A DNA stretch of 64,000 nucleotides from Elizabethkingia miricola (GTDB lineage Bacteria; Bacteroidota; Bacteroidia; Flavobacteriales; Weeksellaceae), in the NCBI RefSeq assembly GCF_001675285.1, contig NZ_LSGQ01000003.1, forward strand, positions 608,265 to 672,264, in the 5' to 3' direction. Of the stretch, positions 1 through 8,304 are shown piece after piece (the stretch's first letter is position 1; the number at the start of each line of letters is the position of its first letter). The notes beneath the pieces were generated by a model. That model did no database searches. It saw only the letters and a program-made list of their open reading frames with translations, and was not told the DNA's origin. The position numbers were made by a program, and so were the translations under genes.

Positions 1-1
1 A

Positions 2-772
2 AGACAATTGGTTTTTGGGCCGACTTATACTTATACCTATACCAATACCATGCAGCCAAAGACTAATACGATCTATTATCGTGGTATGGTGGATCTGGCA
101 GGTACTCTTACAGGCTTGTTTACGGGAGCAGATGCCAAGGCAGGGAAAGAAAAGAAAATTTTTGGAATACCTTTCAGTCAGTATATTAAAGTAGAAAACG
201 ATTTCAGATTCTATCACAAATTCGGAGAGAAAAGTATGTTTGCATCCAGAGTAATAGCCGGGATAGCTTATCCATATGGAAACTCAGCAACGGTTCCTTT
301 CTCCCGTCAGTTTTTTGTAGGGGGAAGTAACAGTATCCGAGCCTTTAGAGCCAGAGCTCTGGGGCCGGGAAGTTTTGACCCGAGAAGAAATAATCCTAAT
401 GGTCAATTTTTCTTCGATCAATCCGGAGATATTAAACTGGAAATGAATGCTGAATACCGTGCAAACCTTTATAAATTCATTAACGTTGCAGCATTTGTGG
501 ATGCCGGAAATGTATGGTTGGTGAATAGCAATCCGGATTTACCGGGTGGGAAGTTTTCAAAAGATTTTTTAAGCGAAATAGCAGTAGGTGCAGGTGTTGG
601 TCTGAGACTGGATTTTTCTATTCTGGTACTAAGGCTGGATCTGGCGATGCCACTGAGAGTTCCTTATTATGAAAAAGGAAAGAGATGGACTTTGGACAGG
701 ATTAATTTCGGAGACAGCCAATGGCGGAAAGATAATCTTGTATTTAATATAGCAATAGGATACCCGTTCTAA
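2..772 (+). CDS. BamA/TamA-family outer membrane protein, C-terminal part (5' truncated by window edge)
   Basis: The frame is open to the left edge, so the true start lies outside the window. The visible ~257 residues are the C-terminal beta-barrel of an Omp85/surface-antigen protein. They include the segment FVGGSNSIRAFRARALGPG, which resembles the Bacteroidota version of the conserved Omp85 L6 (VRGF/IRAF) region, followed by alternating amphipathic strands and a terminal Phe (IAIGYPF), the usual outer-membrane-protein end signal. Omp85 proteins insert barrels into, or move substrates across, the outer membrane. The POTRA domains that would separate BamA from TamA-like or surface-antigen types are not visible. 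The stop is 1 bp before the next gene, so the two are probably co-transcribed. Confidence 0.85.
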   Translation, partial: RQLVFGPTYTYTYTNTMQPKTNTIYYRGMVDLAGTLTGLFTGADAKAGKEKKIFGIPFSQYIKVENDFRFYHKFGEKSMFASRVIAGIAYPYGNSATVPFSRQFFVGGSNSIRAFRARALGPGSFDPRRNNPNGQFFFDQSGDIKLEMNAEYRANLYKFINVAAFVDAGNVWLVNSNPDLPGGKFSKDFLSEIAVGAGVGLRLDFSILVLRLDLAMPLRVPYYEKGKRWTLDRINFGDSQWRKDNLVFNIAIGYPF

Positions 773-773
773 G

Positions 774-1694
774 ATGTTTAAACATATTAAATTTTTCTGG
801 GAAGTTCTGAGAGATACCTTTACGGAGTGGAATGACTCTTCTGCGATGAAAGATTCTGCAAGTCTGGCTTATTATGCAATATTTTCCATTCCCGGTCTCT
901 TAATCATTATTATCTGGATTGCCGGAAACTTCTTTGGTGAAGAGGCTATTCGTGGAGAGATAAGCGAACAGATCAGTGGATTCATGGGTACAGATGTAGC
1001 TAAAAGTGTAGAAAGTCTTATAGCAGGTGCACTTATAGATAAGCAAAATGTTTTTATGAAAGTTGTCGGTGTAGGTGCTTTGGTATTTGGTTCTACAACC
1101 TTATTTTTCCAGTTGCAGCATTCACTGAATACACTTTGGGATATACAGTCAGCACCCAAAAAAGCTTTACTGAAATTTCTTTTGGATAGGGCAAACTCGC
1201 TGGGAATGATTCTTATTCTTGGATTCTTGCTTATGATTACCATGATTTTATCTTCATTAATCAGCTTATTCAACAACTGGATTACCCAATATTTTGGTTT
1301 CGAAACCTATATGCTTGTAGAGCTGGTGAATTTTGCTATCGGTTTCGGACTGGTGATGCTTCTGTTTGCTCTGATGTTTAAGGTTCTTCCGGATGTGCAG
1401 GTAAGCTGGAAACCGGTGTGGAAAGGTGCTTTGCTTACAACTATACTCTTTACTCTGGGTAAGTTTTTATTAAGCCTTTATTTCGGAAAAGTAAAACCCA
1501 CTTCAGCATTCGGGACTGCTGGAACAGTTATTCTGATTATGATGTGGATCAATTATACCTGTATGCTTATTTTCTTTGGGGCGAAATTTACCAAAGTATA
1601 TGCCTATAAAAAAGGTTATAAAATTGTTCCGTCCAAACATGCTAAATGGAGTCAGGCGAAGCTTTATGAGGAAAGTCTGAAATCTGAAAGCTAA
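774..1694 (+). CDS. YihY/BrkB-family inner membrane protein
   Basis: This 306-residue polytopic protein has about six hydrophobic segments. It carries the family hallmarks: an N-terminal DSASLAYYAIFSIPGLLII stretch and a later FGTAGTVILIMMWINYTC segment, typical of the YihY/UPF0761 (formerly called RNase BN) family. Length fits the family (about 280-320 residues). The start is 1 bp after the stop of the Omp85 gene, implying one transcript. The molecular role of YihY proteins is not settled; the old ribonuclease BN assignment is wrong. No clear terminator follows; only a weak AAGCT/AGCTT inverted repeat surrounds the stop. Confidence 0.9.
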   Translation: MFKHIKFFWEVLRDTFTEWNDSSAMKDSASLAYYAIFSIPGLLIIIIWIAGNFFGEEAIRGEISEQISGFMGTDVAKSVESLIAGALIDKQNVFMKVVGVGALVFGSTTLFFQLQHSLNTLWDIQSAPKKALLKFLLDRANSLGMILILGFLLMITMILSSLISLFNNWITQYFGFETYMLVELVNFAIGFGLVMLLFALMFKVLPDVQVSWKPVWKGALLTTILFTLGKFLLSLYFGKVKPTSAFGTAGTVILIMMWINYTCMLIFFGAKFTKVYAYKKGYKIVPSKHAKWSQAKLYEESLKSES

Positions 1695-1731
1695 TTATAG
1701 AATCTTCCGAGCTTAATTATTCTGTACTGGG

Positions 1732-2397
1732 TTAGTAATAAAAATAAACCTTTGGTTTAAATTTAATCTCAGTAGCCTTATAAGTATCCATTGTTACTTT
1801 AGGAAACTTATAAGTATAGGTTTCGAATGAACTTGATTCCTTTTTAGAATCCTCAATGTCATCACAACTACCTGTATCTTTTGCAATATTAATTTTCTGA
1901 GTGGAGAAATTAATATCATAGGTGTAATCGAAGTCACAGGTGTCCCAGTATCTGTATTTAGAACCAATCAGATACCAGTCGTTATTCTGGTATCTGAATA
2001 TTTGTTTATAGCTTTCAGTTCTCCTGGAATTGTTATGAATTTCATGTTCAATAATAAGTGTGTTGTTCTTAACACTGATACCGATTAAAGGAACTGAGCT
2101 TTCTTCAAAACAAAATCCACATTCTTTACTGTCCCATAAAATATTTGTATTCTTTTTGAACAACTGATATTGGTTGTTGCTGTCTTGTCTCAGAATATAA
2201 AGAACCCTTTTATAATTCTTTTTGAGATCTTTTGTCTGGTTGAGGTTACATACAATTACTTTCTCATCCCTTCCGTCTTTATCAAGATCACCATATACTG
2301 TTTTTACTGCTATACAATTTTTCGGGAGCTGAAAACCTTGTCCGGAATATAAGGAAAGTGATAGGCTAAATAAAAGTAAGGAGAAGCAATATTTCAT
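1732..2397 (-). CDS. Secreted hypothetical protein
   Basis: I do not recognise a named family. The chosen ATG at 2397 begins MKYCFSLLLFSLSLSLYSGQG, a textbook signal peptide; an in-frame ATG 24 bp upstream would put a polar extension ahead of it. The mature part contains GDLDKDGRDEKVIVCNL, an acidic DxDxDGxxD-like motif resembling FG-GAP/VCBS-type calcium-binding loops, then about 190 residues of beta-rich sequence with four Cys (CGFC, CDF, CDD) that could form disulfides. It ends next to the convergent YihY gene and shares no operon with neighbours. It is probably periplasmic or exported. Confidence 0.65.
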   Translation of the reverse strand: MKYCFSLLLFSLSLSLYSGQGFQLPKNCIAVKTVYGDLDKDGRDEKVIVCNLNQTKDLKKNYKRVLYILRQDSNNQYQLFKKNTNILWDSKECGFCFEESSVPLIGISVKNNTLIIEHEIHNNSRRTESYKQIFRYQNNDWYLIGSKYRYWDTCDFDYTYDINFSTQKINIAKDTGSCDDIEDSKKESSSFETYTYKFPKVTMDTYKATEIKFKPKVYFYY

Positions 2398-2435
2398 TAT
2401 TTGGTTGTATTGATTCTCCAAATATAGTGGATTAT

Positions 2436-3191
2436 TTAGGAGCTGATGACCGAAATTCCTGCATCAACCGCTAATTCTGCTCCATGGATATAAGAGGCTT
2501 CCTGCGAAGCCAGAAAAAGTACAGCATTGGCTATTTCGGAAGGTTCACCCTGCCTTCTGAACGGAATTGTAGGAATAAGATTCTCTATAGCTTCATCAAT
2601 TTGCTCCTGATTCAGCCCTGTATTATTAAAAATATTGGTTTTAATATGTCCGGGGCTGATACCGTTTACACGGATGCCTTTTTCTGTAAATTCGGCGGCA
2701 AAGGTTTTTATAAATGATTGTACAGCTGCTTTGGCAGCAGAATAAACAGAGAAATAAGGTGTTCCGGTTTCGGTGACAAAAGAAGTATTAAGAACTATAG
2801 AACTACCGGATTTCATCAAAGGGAGAATCTGCTGAACTGTAAAGAAAGTTCCTTTTACAAGCATATTGAAAAGCTCATCAAAATGTGCTTCGTTGGCCTG
2901 TTCCACAGAGGCAAACTGCCCATAACCGGCATTTACAAAAAGTAAATCGATATTGTTAGTAAATTGCTTTACTTTTTTCTGCAGCTGGAAAACATCCTGC
3001 ATATCTCCGGCATTGGATACTATTCCGAATGCTCTTTCGCCTAGCCGGCTTACGGCTTTATGTACCGAAGCATTACTTCTGCCCGTAACTATAGCGAATC
3101 CGCCTTCTTCTATAAATTGTTGTGCGGTAGCATAGCCCATACCGTTGGTTCCTCCTGTAATCAGAGCAAATTTATCTTTGAATCTTTGCAT
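2436..3191 (-). CDS. SDR-family NAD(P)-dependent oxidoreductase
   Basis: This is a classical short-chain dehydrogenase/reductase of 251 residues. The Rossmann glycine motif TGGTNGMG lies near residues 12-19, NAG at about 87-89, and the catalytic Ser137-Tyr150-Lys154 set is in the segment TSFVTETGTPYFSVYSAAK. PGHIKTNIF follows the active site, as is usual. The Gly-rich motif followed by TGR rather than an acidic residue hints at NADP(H) preference. Substrate cannot be read from the sequence; close homologues are annotated as glucose 1-dehydrogenase-like or 3-oxoacyl-ACP reductase-like. Monocistronic on the minus strand. Confidence 0.9.
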   Translation of the reverse strand: MQRFKDKFALITGGTNGMGYATAQQFIEEGGFAIVTGRSNASVHKAVSRLGERAFGIVSNAGDMQDVFQLQKKVKQFTNNIDLLFVNAGYGQFASVEQANEAHFDELFNMLVKGTFFTVQQILPLMKSGSSIVLNTSFVTETGTPYFSVYSAAKAAVQSFIKTFAAEFTEKGIRVNGISPGHIKTNIFNNTGLNQEQIDEAIENLIPTIPFRRQGEPSEIANAVLFLASQEASYIHGAELAVDAGISVISS

Positions 3192-3267
3192 GACATTTTA
3201 TTTATAATTCTGATACAAAGATTGGCACTAATATACTGCAATAAAACCCGAAACTTGCGGAATTAAT

Positions 3268-3375
3268 TATGAGTGATGAATAGTGAGTAGTACTTGGGAA
3301 TATAGGACTTTAATATATAAATCTTATACCTTACATCTCATATCTAACCTCTAATTTCCAATTTCTAACTTCGTA
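3268..3375. repeat. Degenerate low-complexity intergenic sequence
   Basis: This intergenic stretch is built of short degenerate units (GAGTGATGAATAGTGAGTAG, then CTAACCTCTAATTTCCAATTTCTAAC). The complement of the second block, GTTAGAAATTGGAAATTAG, resembles the GAAGTTAGAAATTAGAAG stretch at 33997-34029. No ORF or terminator is evident. The function is unknown. Confidence 0.4.
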
Positions 3376-3377
3376 CT

Positions 3378-4685
3378 TTAAAGATCATTTAGTCTTTTTC
3401 CCTGAAGGTTCATGAATCTGGGATGTTTGGCATCACCTATCATTTGCTTACCATAGATACTGTTGTTTCCGGATAATAAATAAGCAACAACACAGGCGAT
3501 AGCAACATAAACACCGCATTCACTTCCAAAGAGTTCAATAGCCATAATCATACAGGCGATAGGAGTGTTGGTTGCTCCTGCAAATACCGCTACAAATCCC
3601 ATTCCGGCCAAAAGTCCTGGTGGAAGCGGAATAAAATAGCTTAAAGCATTTCCTAATGTAGCGCCAATAAAGAACAATGGTGTTACTTCTCCGCCTTTAA
3701 ATCCTGCAGATAAAGTAACGATGGTGAAGATCATTTTCAGTGCAAAATCATAGGCAGGCAATTGCTGATCAAAAGAAGCGACAATAGTCGGGATTCCTAA
3801 TCCTATATATTTGGTAGTGCCTATAGCCCAAACTGCTGAGGCAACAATAATACCTCCAACAAAAGGTCTTAATGGAGGATAAGATATTTTAGATTTGAAT
3901 ATCCTTCCGGCCCAGTGTATAATCTTGCTAAAAGCGGAAGCACATAATCCAAAGAATATTCCTGCCATGATAGCATAGAGAATATTCAGGAAGGAGATCT
4001 CCGGAATAAAACTAATATGATAATGGGTATGATGTGTCTGCCACATTTTAGTTACAAGGTCGGCTATAATGGAAGCTGCAAATGCTGGAAAAATTGCATT
4101 ATATCTTATTCTGCCAATCAAAAAGACTTCCAGTCCGAATAATGCGCCTGCTAAAGGAGTTCCGAAGACTGAACCGAATCCGGCAGCTATTGCTGCAATA
4201 ATTAAAATTGCACGTTCACTGGTATTTAGTCTGAAGGGTTTGCTAAACTGATCGGCAATAGCACCAGCCATTTGCAGTGCTGTACCTTCACGTCCGGCAG
4301 AACCTCCAAAAAAATGAGTAGCCATGGTTCCGATATATACAAAAGGCGTCATCCGAAATGGGATGATCTGTTTAGGGTCGTGGATAGTGTCTATTAGCAG
4401 ATTGTTTCCGGCTTCTATATCCTTTCCTAAATAGTAATAAAGCAATCCTATAAGGAAACCGCCTATTGGCAGCAAGGCGATTAACCATAAATGATTTTCT
4501 CTGAAATTAGTAGCCCAGTCCAGTGTCTGTAAAAAGAATGCTGATGCTGATCCTATTAAAGTACCTATAAAAAGGGTAATGAGCAGCCATCTTAAAATAT
4601 AAAGGGTGGAAGGGTAGCGTCTGAAAAATACCTGTATAGACAGGCTGAATTTTTTGCTGGCTGATTTTTGTTTTTTTATTGACAT
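3378..4685 (-). CDS. CLC-F type fluoride transporter (voltage-gated chloride channel family)
   Basis: This 435-residue CLC-family membrane protein has about ten or more hydrophobic segments. The gating-glutamate motif is GREGT at residues 131-135. The first anion-selectivity motif, GSGIP in chloride CLCs, reads GNNLL at residues 93-97. GNNL(I) in that position is the published signature of the CLC-F clade, which are fluoride/proton antiporters that export toxic fluoride. The assignment is strongly backed by a fluoride riboswitch in the 5' leader (4721-4776). The predicted role is fluoride export across the inner membrane, induced by fluoride. Automatic annotation would probably call it only a voltage-gated chloride channel. 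The gene stands alone. Confidence 0.88.
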   Translation of the reverse strand: MSIKKQKSASKKFSLSIQVFFRRYPSTLYILRWLLITLFIGTLIGSASAFFLQTLDWATNFRENHLWLIALLPIGGFLIGLLYYYLGKDIEAGNNLLIDTIHDPKQIIPFRMTPFVYIGTMATHFFGGSAGREGTALQMAGAIADQFSKPFRLNTSERAILIIAAIAAGFGSVFGTPLAGALFGLEVFLIGRIRYNAIFPAFAASIIADLVTKMWQTHHTHYHISFIPEISFLNILYAIMAGIFFGLCASAFSKIIHWAGRIFKSKISYPPLRPFVGGIIVASAVWAIGTTKYIGLGIPTIVASFDQQLPAYDFALKMIFTIVTLSAGFKGGEVTPLFFIGATLGNALSYFIPLPPGLLAGMGFVAVFAGATNTPIACMIMAIELFGSECGVYVAIACVVAYLLSGNNSIYGKQMIGDAKHPRFMNLQGKRLNDL

Positions 4686-4691
4686 AATGTA

Positions 4692-4725
4692 CCTGATAAA
4701 ATGTTTAACATTTAATTTAATCAGG
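4692..4725 (-). promoter_or_regulatory. Probable expression platform of the fluoride riboswitch
   Basis: The 3' edge of the aptamer (CCTGAT on the minus strand) is perfectly complementary to ATCAGG at 4697-4692, which lies 6 nt before the ATG and contains the only SD-like AGG. The enclosed segment also folds (AAATGTTAAACATTT). The CC of CCTGAT also belongs to the aptamer pseudoknot. Inference: without fluoride the AGG is sequestered; with fluoride the pseudoknot captures the competing strand and translation is allowed. There is no T-run, so translational control is more likely than termination. Confidence 0.6.
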
Positions 4726-4776
4726 CGTCATCAGCTCCTCAGAAGCGGTTGGGTAAGGAAGAACACCATTTCCTCT
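4721..4776 (-). promoter_or_regulatory. Fluoride riboswitch (crcB motif) upstream of the CLC-F gene
   Basis: Reading the minus strand, the leader contains GGAAATGGTGTTCTTCC, then CCAACCGCTTC, then GGAGCTGATGACGCC. These match the fluoride riboswitch consensus (GGnGAUGG...AACCGC...GCUGAUGAnGCC). Helix P1 pairs GGAA with UUCC. A second hairpin pairs GCUUC with GGAGC around a 3-nt loop. The pseudoknot pairs GGUGU with ACGCC, including one G-U. P1 differs from the common GGAG/CUCC by a compensated base pair. The gene controlled, 36 bp downstream, is a CLC with the fluoride-type motif, so the two calls support each other. Confidence 0.9.
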
Positions 4777-4862
4777 TTTTGTATAATGCAAATTTAGAGA
4801 TATTTATTTATCCACAACAAATTTTAATTCACTTTTTGTAAAAGCTGCTTCATCGAAATGTT

Positions 4863-5204
4863 TTATAAATTAACCCGGTCTCCGTGAGACCTAGGCTCGG
4901 AAATTACCAGAAATTCTAAGTCTTCAGGTGATTTGTTCAGAATATGATGTTTTAATTCCGGTTCAATATGAAAACCTTGTCTTTCATGGACAGTAAAAAT
5001 TCCCTTTTCAGTTTCGAAAGTAGCCGTTCCTTTTAAAATATAAAAAAACTGTTGTGCTTTAGTATGGTAATGGAATGTTTCCTCTGTATTCGGTGGCATT
5101 TTTTCCTGAATAATACTTAATGAGTCGGTTTTTAATAGATGCCATCCGTCACAAATTCCTCCCCAGTTATAATGCTCCGTATTATTGATATCTCTGATAC
5201 TCAT
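4863..5204 (-). CDS. Cupin-domain protein
   Basis: This small 113-residue protein forms a single cupin barrel. The first cupin motif is visible as HYHTKAQQFFYILKGTATFE (His, His, Gln and a Glu-like position for metal), and the second as FHIEPELKHHILNKS. Length and form match stand-alone one-domain cupins (RmlC-like), which bind a metal and act as small isomerases, dioxygenases or sensors. The substrate cannot be assigned. It starts 11 bp after the stop of the methyltransferase gene on the same strand, so the pair is probably one operon and may act on a shared small molecule (inference). Confidence 0.85.
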   Translation of the reverse strand: MSIRDINNTEHYNWGGICDGWHLLKTDSLSIIQEKMPPNTEETFHYHTKAQQFFYILKGTATFETEKGIFTVHERQGFHIEPELKHHILNKSPEDLEFLVISEPRSHGDRVNL

Positions 5205-5215
5205 TTTATTTAATT

Positions 5216-6052
5216 TTATATTCTGGCTAATAAAAAAACTTCACCACTTGCCGGAGATAATCCATCGGTTCGGTTCTTAAAATACAGATCTTTTATATCC
5301 TCTGTGGAGACCAGATCGGTATTTTTAAGGCCGGATTCTTTTGCTATTGCTATTACTTCTTCCGGAGAAAAAAAGCTGATAAAAGGAGTGCCCGCTTGCT
5401 GAGCTCCTTTATTGGCCATTTCCTGCATAGGCTGATCTTCCTTTTCCAGTAATTCAACAGGTAAATAGAAGCTGATGGTAACGACAGATCCTGCTGCAAG
5501 GCTCACCATGTGTTGCAAGGTTTCTTTAATGGCAGACCTAGTGAGGTATAATGTAACCCCGGTACAGGCAATAACAGCTGGCTTGTGAATATTAAAGCCG
5601 GCTTTCAGTAGCTGTTCCCACCATGATGATTTCTCAAAGTTTACCGGAACAAAATGTAAATTTTCCGGAATATGAAATCCTGTTTCAGAGAGTCTCTTTT
5701 GTTTCCATGCAAGAGTGTCTGGTTGATCTATTTCGAAAATCTGAATTTTAGAGGTGATATTCGGATTTCGCTGAGCGAATGTATCAAGACCGGAACCTAA
5801 AATAACATATTGATCCGTTCCTTTTGGGATTTCAGTTGTGATTATATCTTCAATATAACGACTCCGTGCTACAACAGAAGCACGGAGTCGCTGTGTATAT
5901 TTTATATCAGGTCGCTCCTGCCATCCCTGTTCAGGAGCAATAAGCTGAAGTCCTACAGTATCTTCAAGAATATGAGGCTCAGCATCTGCCTGTGTATGAA
6001 ATGCTCTCCATAGTGCAGTTCTTATAGCTGTATTGTCTGGTTGTTGATCCAT
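5216..6052 (-). CDS. Class I SAM-dependent methyltransferase, PPM/TcmP-like (TIGR00027 type)
   Basis: This 278-residue protein has the leucine-carboxyl-methyltransferase-like layout: an N-terminal helical cap with RLRASVVARSRYIEDII, then the SAM-binding motif YVILGSGLDTFAQR (GxGLDT), the acidic ribose-binding segment IFEIDQPDTLAWKQ, and a later ACTGVTLYLTRSAI. The GLDT and E-D-P/Q pattern is typical of TIGR00027/PPM-type methyltransferases that methylate carboxyl or small polyketide-like substrates. It is the first gene of a two-gene minus-strand operon with a cupin protein. The substrate is unknown. Confidence 0.88.
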   Translation of the reverse strand: MDQQPDNTAIRTALWRAFHTQADAEPHILEDTVGLQLIAPEQGWQERPDIKYTQRLRASVVARSRYIEDIITTEIPKGTDQYVILGSGLDTFAQRNPNITSKIQIFEIDQPDTLAWKQKRLSETGFHIPENLHFVPVNFEKSSWWEQLLKAGFNIHKPAVIACTGVTLYLTRSAIKETLQHMVSLAAGSVVTISFYLPVELLEKEDQPMQEMANKGAQQAGTPFISFFSPEEVIAIAKESGLKNTDLVSTEDIKDLYFKNRTDGLSPASGEVFLLARI

Positions 6053-6138
6053 AATACTTATTTGGTTTACCTAATATAAAATTACCCTTATGCCAGGATA
6101 TAGACAATACTAATTTAGGATTACTCTAACATATAAAT

Positions 6139-6164
6139 AAAAAAAACGCCCGAATTCTCAGGCG
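6139..6164 (-). terminator. Rho-independent terminator for the lipoprotein gene at 6187
   Basis: A 7-bp stem (CGCCTGA pairing with TTCGGGCG, one G-T pair) with a GAAT loop at 6147-6164 is followed on the minus strand by eight Ts. It lies 23 bp beyond the stop of the minus-strand gene at 6187. A weaker T-run on the plus side gives it some bidirectional character. Confidence 0.8.
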
Positions 6165-6186
6165 CCTTTTTATGTGGATAAGTTTC

Positions 6187-6675
6187 TTACTTGGATACTT
6201 TCAGATATACTTGTTGTGTAGTCTCATCAATGGTGATGTTAGGGAATTTCTTATCATAGTCGATAACGATATCACCTTTTTCTTCTTTTCCGTTACCATC
6301 GGAATCCCAGTTTATTGTTACATAATATTTTACAGGTTCTCCTTCTTTTACAGCAGGCTTAATAAGACTTGATGCATTAGCAGGAACCGGAAGGTCTATC
6401 GTGAATGGAACTGTTTTTTGCTCAATTTCTTTTTCGGTAATCAGTGTAGCCGGAGCATCTGCAAGATTAGCAGAAATTCCATATAAACTTATTTTAAGCT
6501 TTGCATTTTTAATGTTAAATGTATCTGTTCCTGTGAATTCAATTTTAACATTTTTCTGGTCAGAAGATGTTTTTTCCGTCGAAGACGTTGTGTCTGTCAT
6601 AGTCTGTTTTGGAGAGTTACAGCTGCTTGCCAATAACAAAGCTCCGATACCGATAATACTTGCAATACGATTCAT
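6187..6675 (-). CDS. Hypothetical lipoprotein
   Basis: This 162-residue protein has a lipoprotein signal, MNRIASIIGIGALLLASSC, with Cys19 as the predicted lipidation site. A Ser/Thr-rich linker (TMTDTTSSTEKTSSDQ) and a beta-rich domain of about 115 residues follow. An acidic segment, NWDSDGNGKEEKGD, could bind calcium. No known catalytic motif is visible. It is probably anchored in the periplasm or outer membrane. The gene is monocistronic, with its own strong terminator downstream. Function unknown. Confidence 0.75.
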   Translation of the reverse strand: MNRIASIIGIGALLLASSCNSPKQTMTDTTSSTEKTSSDQKNVKIEFTGTDTFNIKNAKLKISLYGISANLADAPATLITEKEIEQKTVPFTIDLPVPANASSLIKPAVKEGEPVKYYVTINWDSDGNGKEEKGDIVIDYDKKFPNITIDETTQQVYLKVSK

Positions 6676-6744
6676 AGTAGATATTTTAGGGTTATAAATG
6701 ATTGTTTGTTTAATAAAGCCTGTTCGAATTTTATAGTTATTACT

Positions 6745-6819
6745 CTTCGACAGGCTCAGAGTGACATTGCTTATTCGGAATATCTACCTTTTAGAGGTGT
6801 CAGGCTGAGCCTGTCGAAG
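6745..6819. repeat. Inverted repeat, REP-like palindromic element
   Basis: Two 22-bp arms at 6745-6766 and 6798-6819 are inverted copies of each other (20/22 matching) around a 31-bp spacer. The core is CTTCGACAGGCTCAG / CTGAGCCTGTCGAAG. It lies between genes and contains no ORF. The core resembles a palindromic sequence dispersed in many bacterial genomes; here it is seen once, so its repetitive nature is inferred. Confidence 0.65.
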
Positions 6820-6911
6820 CCTTATATTTTATTGAATTAAAATTTAAATAGGCTCTAACCTCATAAAGTTACCCAAATTTATGCCAAAGCCAGAAATGAT
6901 GAAAATTCCGG

Positions 6912-7451
6912 TTATGAAGATCTGAAGATTGCGGTCAGCTTTTCTGTGATCAGATCTTCAGGTAAAGCCATATCAATAAAGTATTCTGATTGCCATTGCT
7001 GAGTTTTTTCCGCCTGTTTGTTTAGTGAAATATCCCATGCAGGATATATTCTAAATCCTCGTTTCCCTTCTCTGGAATCAGATGTCAGAATTTGCTTTTC
7101 AGTCAGCAATAATTTGGAGAAAATAAAATAACCGGATTTCTCACTGTGTTCTGCTGCGATAATATAGAAATTGAAAGGATCGTTATGATTAAATGGTTCT
7201 GTCTGTCCCTTAATATTTCTTTTCCATAAAGTTACAAACAGCCCGTTCTTTTTGGGAGTTACTTTTGCCTTTCTGTATTTTATATTCAATTGCTGCAGCC
7301 GAAAGTTATAACCAAAATATTCTTCACATTCGGCATCCTGAGTTATAGCTGATATTTTAAAATCAATGTTTTTTAATAGTGTATTTTCCAGTTTGCAGAG
7401 TTCTTCATTCATTGTATGCATTTTAAAATAATCTTGGATCTGGCTTTTCAT
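6912..7451 (-). CDS. MepB-family protein
   Basis: This 179-residue protein matches the MepB family by recognisable landmarks: a central LFVTLWKR, then YFIFSKLLL, and the late motif GKRGFRIYPAWD, which is characteristic. The family is named from the Staphylococcus mepRAB locus, but its biochemical function is unknown. The annotated start overlaps the upstream epimerase-like gene by 29 bp. An in-frame ATG at 7421 removes the overlap and would give a 169-residue protein, so the start is uncertain. Same strand as, and overlapping or abutting, the upstream gene, so a two-gene operon is likely. Confidence 0.82.
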   Translation of the reverse strand: MKSQIQDYFKMHTMNEELCKLENTLLKNIDFKISAITQDAECEEYFGYNFRLQQLNIKYRKAKVTPKKNGLFVTLWKRNIKGQTEPFNHNDPFNFYIIAAEHSEKSGYFIFSKLLLTEKQILTSDSREGKRGFRIYPAWDISLNKQAEKTQQWQSEYFIDMALPEDLITEKLTAIFRSS

Positions 7452-8169
7452 AGATGAAGTTCAGCAGCTTTTCACTTTTCTCAGAACTGATAATCCGCTG
7501 TTGTGTTGTTTCGGATATATGTTTGTTTACCTGCTTGTTCTGAATACTTATTACTTCTGCTTTTGTAGGATGCTGAGGTGCTACAATATTAAATGTTTCA
7601 GAGGATATGTGATTATTAATTATAGTTTCAATAATCCTGCAGACATCATAATAATGAATATGGTTAACAGCCTGTTCCGGATTTGATATTTTATAATTTT
7701 TAAGCTGTCTGTTATCTCCCATTAATCCTCCCAGACGCAGAATATTCACTTGTGGAAAACTTTTTTTAATCATATTCTCAACATATATCATGTTAGAACT
7801 AAGTTCGGAATCTGGATAAGTTGTTTCATCAATAAGCTTTTGCTCCTGTGGATAAATTCCGGTTGAGCTGGTTAAAAAGACAGAACCTTTATACATGCCA
7901 ATATACTTCTCTATATTATTGAAACGGCGGATTAATATTTCCAGTTCTGTTCGTTGTGAAAAAGGAAGAGATATAATAATGACATCTGAGTTATTAATAT
8001 CCGAATTGGTTTGATATTCTTCGTTCGAATCAAAGTCAATGGTGAAGTGAATATAATTACTTTCAGAATTGTCCCTTCTGTTGACAGTATATATTGTATA
8101 GTTATCAGAAAAATAATCAGCCAGTCGTTTGCCCAGCCAGCCGTAGCCTATGATTGCCAGCTTTTTCAT
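7423..8169 (-). CDS. NAD(P)-binding Rossmann protein, epimerase/dehydratase-like (YeeZ-like)
   Basis: From the ATG at 8169 the protein starts MKKLAIIGYGWLGKRLADYF, a clean GxGxxG dinucleotide-binding motif at the very N-terminus. The longer frame would add a 25-residue hydrophobic stretch unlikely for a cytosolic enzyme. Later segments STGIYPQEQKLIDETTYPDSE and RLGGLMGDNR are typical of atypical extended SDRs in the NAD-dependent epimerase family. The YxxxK pair is not obvious, as in YeeZ-like members. About 248 residues. Substrate unknown. The gene overlaps or abuts mepB-like downstream. Confidence 0.8.
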   Translation of the reverse strand: MKKLAIIGYGWLGKRLADYFSDNYTIYTVNRRDNSESNYIHFTIDFDSNEEYQTNSDINNSDVIIISLPFSQRTELEILIRRFNNIEKYIGMYKGSVFLTSSTGIYPQEQKLIDETTYPDSELSSNMIYVENMIKKSFPQVNILRLGGLMGDNRQLKNYKISNPEQAVNHIHYYDVCRIIETIINNHISSETFNIVAPQHPTKAEVISIQNKQVNKHISETTQQRIISSEKSEKLLNFIYEKPDPRLF

Positions 8170-8229
8170 CTTCTTAAAATTGAAGTCCAAATATACGGAA
8201 TTAACAAGGGGGAGGAACAAGCAGTTTAT

Positions 8230-8265
8230 AAAAACAAAAACCACCCTGGAACAAGTCCAGAGTGG
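8230..8265 (-). terminator. Rho-independent terminator of the RND efflux operon
   Basis: A 10-position stem with one mismatch (CCACtCTGGA on the minus strand pairing with TCCAGGGTGG) and a 5-nt loop occupies 8241-8265. On the minus strand it is followed by TTTTTGTTTT. It lies 39 bp past the stop of the outer-membrane factor gene, the last gene of the efflux operon. Confidence 0.85.
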
Positions 8266-8304
8266 TCATTAGAAATAAAAACAGAAAATATAAGCTATTG
8301 TTTA

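Noticed and set aside
872..1276. Long minus-strand frame opposite the YihY gene
   Set aside because: It is a shadow of the plus-strand gene; its sequence is not protein-like and it has no own promoter.
3378..4685. Chloride channel
   Set aside because: The selectivity motif GNNL and the fluoride riboswitch both point to fluoride.
6745..6819. Rho-independent terminator
   Set aside because: The arms are long and GC-rich but no T-run follows on either strand; treated as a palindromic repeat.
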